Of a DNA stretch of 64,000 nt, positions 59,998 through 64,000 are shown one piece after another. The stretch comes from Planctomycetota bacterium (GTDB lineage Bacteria; Planctomycetota; SZUA-567; H5-PLA8), in the NCBI GenBank assembly GCA_016200135.1, contig JACQFI010000091.1, positions 62,001 through 126,000 of the forward strand, read 5' to 3'. How positions within the stretch are numbered: position 1 is the first letter of the stretch; the number at the start of each line of letters is the position of its first letter. The position numbers and the translations under genes were made by a program. The notes beneath the pieces are model-generated. The model was not told the origin of the DNA and did no database searches. It was given only the letters and a program-made list of their open reading frames with translations.

Positions 59998-61647
59998 CTA
60001 GTCGGCTTCGCGGAACCGCTGCGCGATCGGCATGCGGCGCCCTACTCCAAAAGCCTTGGCAGTAACTTTCAATCCCGGCGCGGACTGCCGCCGCTTGTAC
60101 TCGTTAAAGTCCACCATCCGCAGCACGCGCTTCACGGTGTCGAACTCAAACCCGAGCGCCACGATCTGTTCGAGGCTCTTCCGTTCCTCGATGTACGCCT
60201 TCAGAATCGCGTCGAGCGTCTCATACGGGGGCAGGGAGTCCTGGTCGGTCTGGTTTGCGCGCAACTCAGCCGAGGGCGCCCGGGTAATGGTATTCGTGGG
60301 AATCGGCGGTTTGCCCTGCGCCGCACCGTTAATGTGCTTGGCCATCTGGTACACGGTGGTCTTGTACAGGTCGTTGATCGCGGCGAGGCCCCCGCACATG
60401 TCGCCGTAGAGCGTGCAGTACCCGGCCGCGAGCTCGGACTTGTTGCCGGTCGAGAGCACCAGATGCCCGAATTTGTTCGACAAGGCCATCAGGATCAGGC
60501 CGCGGATGCGCGCCTGCATGTTCTCCTCGGTCGTGTCTTCAGGACGGCCCGCGAAGACCGGCGCGAGGATCTCCTTTAAGGCGCCGAACGGCTGTTCGAT
60601 GGGTACGATGTGGAACTCGATGCCGAGGCGCTCGGCGAGCGTCCGCGCGTCGGCCAGACTCTCCGGCGAGTTGTAGCGGCTGGGCATGGCCACGCCGATG
60701 ACGTTCTCCGGCCCGAAGGCTTCTGCGGCCAGTACGGCCATGAGCGCCGAATCGATGCCGCCGGAAAGCCCGAGCACGCCGCCGTCGAAGCCGCACTTGT
60801 TGCCGTAATCGCGGATGCCCATCACCAGGCCCTTGCGGATCTCCTCTTCCTCCGTGAGCCGCGGCGAGACCTGGCCGTACGCGTTCTCCAGGTCGACGAT
60901 GGTGACGCCTTCCGCGAACGCCTGCCCGCGCGCAATCAGCTTGCCCTGTTCGTTAAAGGCCATCGAGCGGCCGTCGAAGAGCAGTTCGTCGTTGCCACCG
61001 ATTTGGTTCACGTAGACCATCTGGCGCCGGTACTTGCGGCACAGGCTTGAAAGCATGGCCTCTTTGACGGATTGCTTGCCCAGGCAAAAGGGCGACGCGG
61101 ACAGGTTCACGATCACGTCTGCGCCCGCGTTGACCACGTCCTCGACGGGGTCCTTCTCGTACATGCGGTGCTGCCAAAAATCCTTGTCGTTCCAGACGTC
61201 CTCGCAGATCGTCAGCCCAAAACGCAGCCCGCGGAACTCGACGACCGTGGGCTTCTCGGCGGGCTCGAAATAACGGTCCTCGTCGAAGACGTCGTAGCTC
61301 GGCAGCAAGCACTTGCGCCCGACCGCCAGGACGTCGCCGTCCACGATCATCGCGCAGGAGTTGTAGAGCAGGTTGCCGACGCCGTCGAAGCGGCGGGTCA
61401 CGCAGCCGACGATCGAGGGGAGGCCTTTGAGGGCCTTCTTGAGCCGGTCGAGGGCGCGGTCCTGCGCGTCGAGGAAGGACGGTTTCTCCAGCAGATCGCG
61501 CGGCGGATAACCGGTCAGGCACATCTCGCTGAAGACCGTAAGCTGCGAGCCTTCGCTGCGCGCGTCGATCGCGGCCCGCACGATGCGTTCAACGTTGCCG
61601 TTGAAATCGCCGATGGTCGGATTGATCTGCGCCAACGCAACTTTCAT
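59998..61647 (-). CDS. nadE: Glutamine-dependent NAD+ synthetase
   Basis: Last step of NAD synthesis: amidation of deamido-NAD with glutamine. The N-terminal nitrilase-type glutaminase has Glu41 (FSEMCLTGYPP), Lys112 (GRKCLLPSYDVFDE) and Cys148 (GLTICEDVW). The C-terminal synthetase has LGLSGGIDSALMAVLAAEAF (PP-loop), LSTGNKSELAAGYCTLYGDM and PPIPTNTITRAPSAELR. 549 residues, normal for the two-domain form. Start at 61647 follows family N-termini; the ATG at 61680 would add 11 residues. A TAGACT box (61698-61693, minus strand) with TTTAAA 16 bases further upstream is a promoter candidate. nadD is also in this window (36328). Confidence 0.96.
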   Translation of the reverse strand: MKVALAQINPTIGDFNGNVERIVRAAIDARSEGSQLTVFSEMCLTGYPPRDLLEKPSFLDAQDRALDRLKKALKGLPSIVGCVTRRFDGVGNLLYNSCAMIVDGDVLAVGRKCLLPSYDVFDEDRYFEPAEKPTVVEFRGLRFGLTICEDVWNDKDFWQHRMYEKDPVEDVVNAGADVIVNLSASPFCLGKQSVKEAMLSSLCRKYRRQMVYVNQIGGNDELLFDGRSMAFNEQGKLIARGQAFAEGVTIVDLENAYGQVSPRLTEEEEIRKGLVMGIRDYGNKCGFDGGVLGLSGGIDSALMAVLAAEAFGPENVIGVAMPSRYNSPESLADARTLAERLGIEFHIVPIEQPFGALKEILAPVFAGRPEDTTEENMQARIRGLILMALSNKFGHLVLSTGNKSELAAGYCTLYGDMCGGLAAINDLYKTTVYQMAKHINGAAQGKPPIPTNTITRAPSAELRANQTDQDSLPPYETLDAILKAYIEERKSLEQIVALGFEFDTVKRVLRMVDFNEYKRRQSAPGLKVTAKAFGVGRRMPIAQRFREAD

Positions 61648-61866
61648 CTTGGCACCCAATGGCTTCCGCGCTACCGGCATTTCACCGTGCGGAGTCTAGT
61701 GGGAGAACGGCCGCTTTAAAAGAGAAAGGCAAGGCGGCTTTCGCGCGCATACTTGCCCGCGCAAATCTCTCTTATGCTTTTACGCCTCCTTCCATACACT
61801 GTGAATGTATTCAGGCTCCATCTCGTCTAAGCATTCTGAAATTCTTGCAAATAAGGAGATTGGGAA

Positions 61867-62961
61867 ATGAATCGCCTGCGCCTCTACGTGCCGGTGCTTG
61901 CCTTCCTGCTCATCCCGTGGCTGCGCGCCGAAGACGCCAAGCCGGAAGTCAAATACGCCTGTTTGAGCGCAGAAGAAGCCAAGGCGGCCATCGTCAACGA
62001 CAAGAGCGATCCGTATTTCGAGCGTATGCAGACGCTTGAGATGTCCTGCAAGACCGGTGCGAAGATCACCGGCGGGACGCTGGAGGAACAGCGCGCGGAA
62101 GCGCGAAAACGGTACCAGGCCGGAGTCCAGGACTTCACGCCGGAAGAAAAAAAGATGCTCGCCTGGGCCGTCGAACGCCTGCAACCCATCCTTGCCAGGG
62201 ACTACCCGCTGTACGCCCGCACGCCCTGGAGTTTCATAAAGCTGTCCGACCGCATCGAAGGCGGCCTGCCGCATACGCGCGGCGCGCACATCGTTATCGG
62301 CAGTACGGTCTTGAAGCAGCTTGCGCAGTTAGTACCCGCCGATGCCAAGGACGATCCGATGGCCCTTGCGCAGATCGCCGACTTGCTGTTGCACAAACAG
62401 ACGCACGTCATCCAACGCGCCCATCCGGAACGCTTCGCCAAGCTGTACAAGGAGGTTTGGAAGTTCGAGTATGCCAAGAAGATCGTGGGCTGCGCGTGGC
62501 TGACCGAGCGCAGCCTGGCCAATCCCGATGGCACGGACGTCTCCTGGGTCTTCCCCGTAAAGCTCAAGGATGAGACGCACTGGGTTTGGCCCCTGGTCGT
62601 ATTGGGCCGGGCCGAAGACGACGTCAGCATGCCCGCGGATCTTGCCGAAGTCTGCGTGCGTCTCGACAAGACGGAGGACGGCTATTCCGTGCATATGGAG
62701 AAGGAGGACGACAAGAACGCGCGGGATGACAAGAAAAATTCCCCCGATATGAAGGAATTGAGTGAAGTCGCGGCCTACGTAAAAGAGTTCCCGGTCCGAG
62801 AGGAACTCTTTCACCCGAACGAAATCTGCGCCGTGATGTTCTCAAAAATGGTGCTGGCCGACGCTTTGATTCCCAAAGACAAGATTCCCAAGGAAGCTTT
62901 GGAGCGTTTCGAGAAAAACTTCGCCGCATTCAAGGCTTGGGCCAAGGAAAATCTGAAGTAA
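61867..62961 (+). CDS. Secreted metallopeptidase-like protein with altered HExxH motif
   Basis: A 364-residue secreted protein. Signal peptide to about residue 21 (PWLRAED). The central helix LLLHKQTHVIQRAHPERF has His176, Lys177 and His180 where zinc peptidases have HExxH: the catalytic Glu is Lys. A possible third ligand is Glu in HPNEICAVMFSKMV, which is intact. Around them are LPHTRGAHIVIGSTVL and DVSWVFPVKL, the surroundings expected in this gluzincin-like group. It may bind zinc or a partner without hydrolysis. AAGGAG lies 8-13 bases before the ATG. Family named only by pattern. Confidence 0.7.
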   Translation: MNRLRLYVPVLAFLLIPWLRAEDAKPEVKYACLSAEEAKAAIVNDKSDPYFERMQTLEMSCKTGAKITGGTLEEQRAEARKRYQAGVQDFTPEEKKMLAWAVERLQPILARDYPLYARTPWSFIKLSDRIEGGLPHTRGAHIVIGSTVLKQLAQLVPADAKDDPMALAQIADLLLHKQTHVIQRAHPERFAKLYKEVWKFEYAKKIVGCAWLTERSLANPDGTDVSWVFPVKLKDETHWVWPLVVLGRAEDDVSMPADLAEVCVRLDKTEDGYSVHMEKEDDKNARDDKKNSPDMKELSEVAAYVKEFPVREELFHPNEICAVMFSKMVLADALIPKDKIPKEALERFEKNFAAFKAWAKENLK

Positions 62962-63023
62962 AGGGCGGCTGGAATTCGCCTCGGCCTTTGCCTGGTGAAT
63001 AGCCGGGCGCAGCAGCGCGCCGC

Positions 63024-64000
63024 TCAACCGCGCAGCTTCTTCGCGTCTTCTTCCAGCACCAGAGCCCAGCGCCGGTCGAGCACGCGCTGGATCTCGGCAA
63101 GCGCCTTCTCGTCCAGTTTTACGCCGCTGGCCTTCGCGGTCTCGTCGAGCTGTTCCGGGCGGCTGGCGCCGACGATACAGCTCGAAATCTCCGGGCGGCG
63201 CAGGATCCACGCCAGCGCCAGTTGCGAGAGCGTCAGTTTCAGCCCCTGCGCGATCTCCGTCAGGCCGCGCACACCGGCCTCGTTGTAATCGGTCAGGAAG
63301 CGCGTCTGGAACTGTTCGTTGCCGGCCCCGCGGCTCCCGGCTGGCGCGTGCTTGCCCTGGTACTTGCCGGTGAGCACGCCCTGGCAGAGCGGCGAATAAA
63401 CGACGATCCCTAAGCCGTGCTGCGCGCACCCCGGCATCTGGTCCTTCTCGATATCGCGGTGGAGCATGTTGTAGCGCGGCTGCAGGCTGGCCGGGCGATC
63501 GAAGCCGCGCCGCTCGCACAGTTCGGCTGCGCTCGCGATCTGCAGGCCGGACCAGTTCGAGACGCCCCAGTACAGCAGCTTGCCTTGCCGGACGAGATCG
63601 TCGAAGCCGCGGCAGGTTTCTTCGAGTGGCGTCTCGTTGTCGTAACTGTGCGCCTGCAAGAGGTCGATGTACTCGACGCCCATGCGCCGCAGCGACTCGT
63701 CGCACGCCTCGCGCAGGTGCTTGCGGCTTAAGCCTCCGTCGTTCGGCCCCTGCCCCATCTTGAAGTAGCACTTGGTCGCCAGAAAAATGGCGCTGCGCTT
63801 GAGGTCCTTCAGTACCTTGCCGACGATGCGTTCGGCCTCGCCCGCGGCGTACGCGTCGGCCGTATCGAAGAAGTTGATGCCCAGGTCGAAAGCGCGGCGG
63901 TGGCAGGCGATCGAGGCCGCCTCGGCGTCCTTGTGACTCGTGATCCACGAACCGTAGGAGATCTCCGAGACCTTCACCCCCGCCTTCCCGAGCCTGCGAT
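63024..64000 (-). CDS. Aldo/keto reductase, C-terminal and central part (5' end outside window)
   Basis: NAD(P)H-dependent reductase of the AKR/voltage-gated potassium channel beta-like branch. The frame is still open at 64000, and the residues before the GTG at 63977 (RRLGKAG) match family N-termini, so the true start lies beyond the window. FFDTADAYAAGEAERIVGKV carries the catalytic Asp and Tyr, FLATKCYFKMG the Lys, and LLQAHSYD the His; YWGVSNWSG, YNMLHRDIE and VVYSPLCQGVLTGKY follow, then SSCIVGASRPEQLDE near the end binds NADP. The C-terminus is complete. Substrate unknown. It converges with the gene ending at 62961. Confidence 0.93.
   Translation of the reverse strand, partial: RRLGKAGVKVSEISYGSWITSHKDAEAASIACHRRAFDLGINFFDTADAYAAGEAERIVGKVLKDLKRSAIFLATKCYFKMGQGPNDGGLSRKHLREACDESLRRMGVEYIDLLQAHSYDNETPLEETCRGFDDLVRQGKLLYWGVSNWSGLQIASAAELCERRGFDRPASLQPRYNMLHRDIEKDQMPGCAQHGLGIVVYSPLCQGVLTGKYQGKHAPAGSRGAGNEQFQTRFLTDYNEAGVRGLTEIAQGLKLTLSQLALAWILRRPEISSCIVGASRPEQLDETAKASGVKLDEKALAEIQRVLDRRWALVLEEDAKKLRG

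Overview
The window is a high-GC (about 65 to 70% in most stretches I counted) bacterial chromosome segment, densely coded on both strands. The cell envelope is of the outer-membrane type: there is a beta-barrel porin, several lipoproteins and secreted proteins, an O-antigen-ligase-like protein and an OM-less set of ABC permeases. The gene flavour (FGE-sulfatase domain protein, AraC plus PhyH divergent pair, DUF1570-like peptidase with TPRs, sugar isomerase/epimerase, many secreted TPR proteins, PurS-fused PurL) recalls Planctomycetota/PVC or neighbouring uncultured phyla such as Hydrogenedentota or Sumerlaeota. That placement is inference; no marker here fixes it.

Layout. 1-9565: aspS (cut by the left edge), YhcH protein, rhodanese, PHP-domain protein, then on the minus strand a TMTC-like membrane protein, a phosphodiesterase and a secreted protein, then tyrA. 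9593-12717: bPH-domain protein, secreted thioredoxin-like protein, DUF218 protein. 12768-17519: purL, a secreted TPR gene and purQ. 17648-21623: rsmI, a TPR lipoprotein-like gene, proA and a degenerate Nudix. 21771-22222: RNase P RNA. 22254-25324: unknown protein, mutarotase-like protein, two Cys-rich zinc-ribbon proteins. 25432-28901: cimA behind a long structured leader, then ffh. 28902-29407: two large palindromic elements. 29408-32752: subtilase. 33056-34672: rpsP, trmD, rplS without rimM. 34809-42022: small membrane protein, FtsX-like permease, nadD, galE, secreted protein plus histidine kinase, YifB/ComM, cytidylate-kinase-like protein. 42193-48786: esterase, lipoprotein, isomerase, TPR protein, porin, acylphosphatase, EamA transporter. 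48863-55607: aminotransferase, an Imm35-like cassette between inverted repeats, AraC/PhyH, peptidase-TPR, FGE protein. 55694-64000: O-antigen ligase-like protein, ABC pair, nadE, a pseudo-peptidase, and an aldo/keto reductase cut by the right edge.

How it works together. Most of the window is housekeeping: translation (aspS, rpsP, trmD, rplS, rsmI, rnpB, ffh), purines (purL, purQ), amino acids (tyrA, proA, cimA) and NAD (nadD, nadE). It is mixed with envelope functions that seem to be independent single transcription units. Several genes (purL, proA, yifB, the gene at 38146, perhaps nadD) have a sigma70-like promoter whose -10 box ends 6 bases before the start codon, which would give leaderless mRNAs.

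The most unusual item is purL: its N-terminus reads PurS-like, then a STAS domain, then a second PurS-like unit, all in front of an ordinary PurL core. Other points of interest are the cimA leader, two genes whose base composition shifts sharply mid-gene (subtilase, FGE protein), an Imm35-like protein with an L7/L12-like tail between inverted repeats, and a diverse set of palindromic intergenic repeats. I saw no CRISPR array, prophage, transposase or tRNA.
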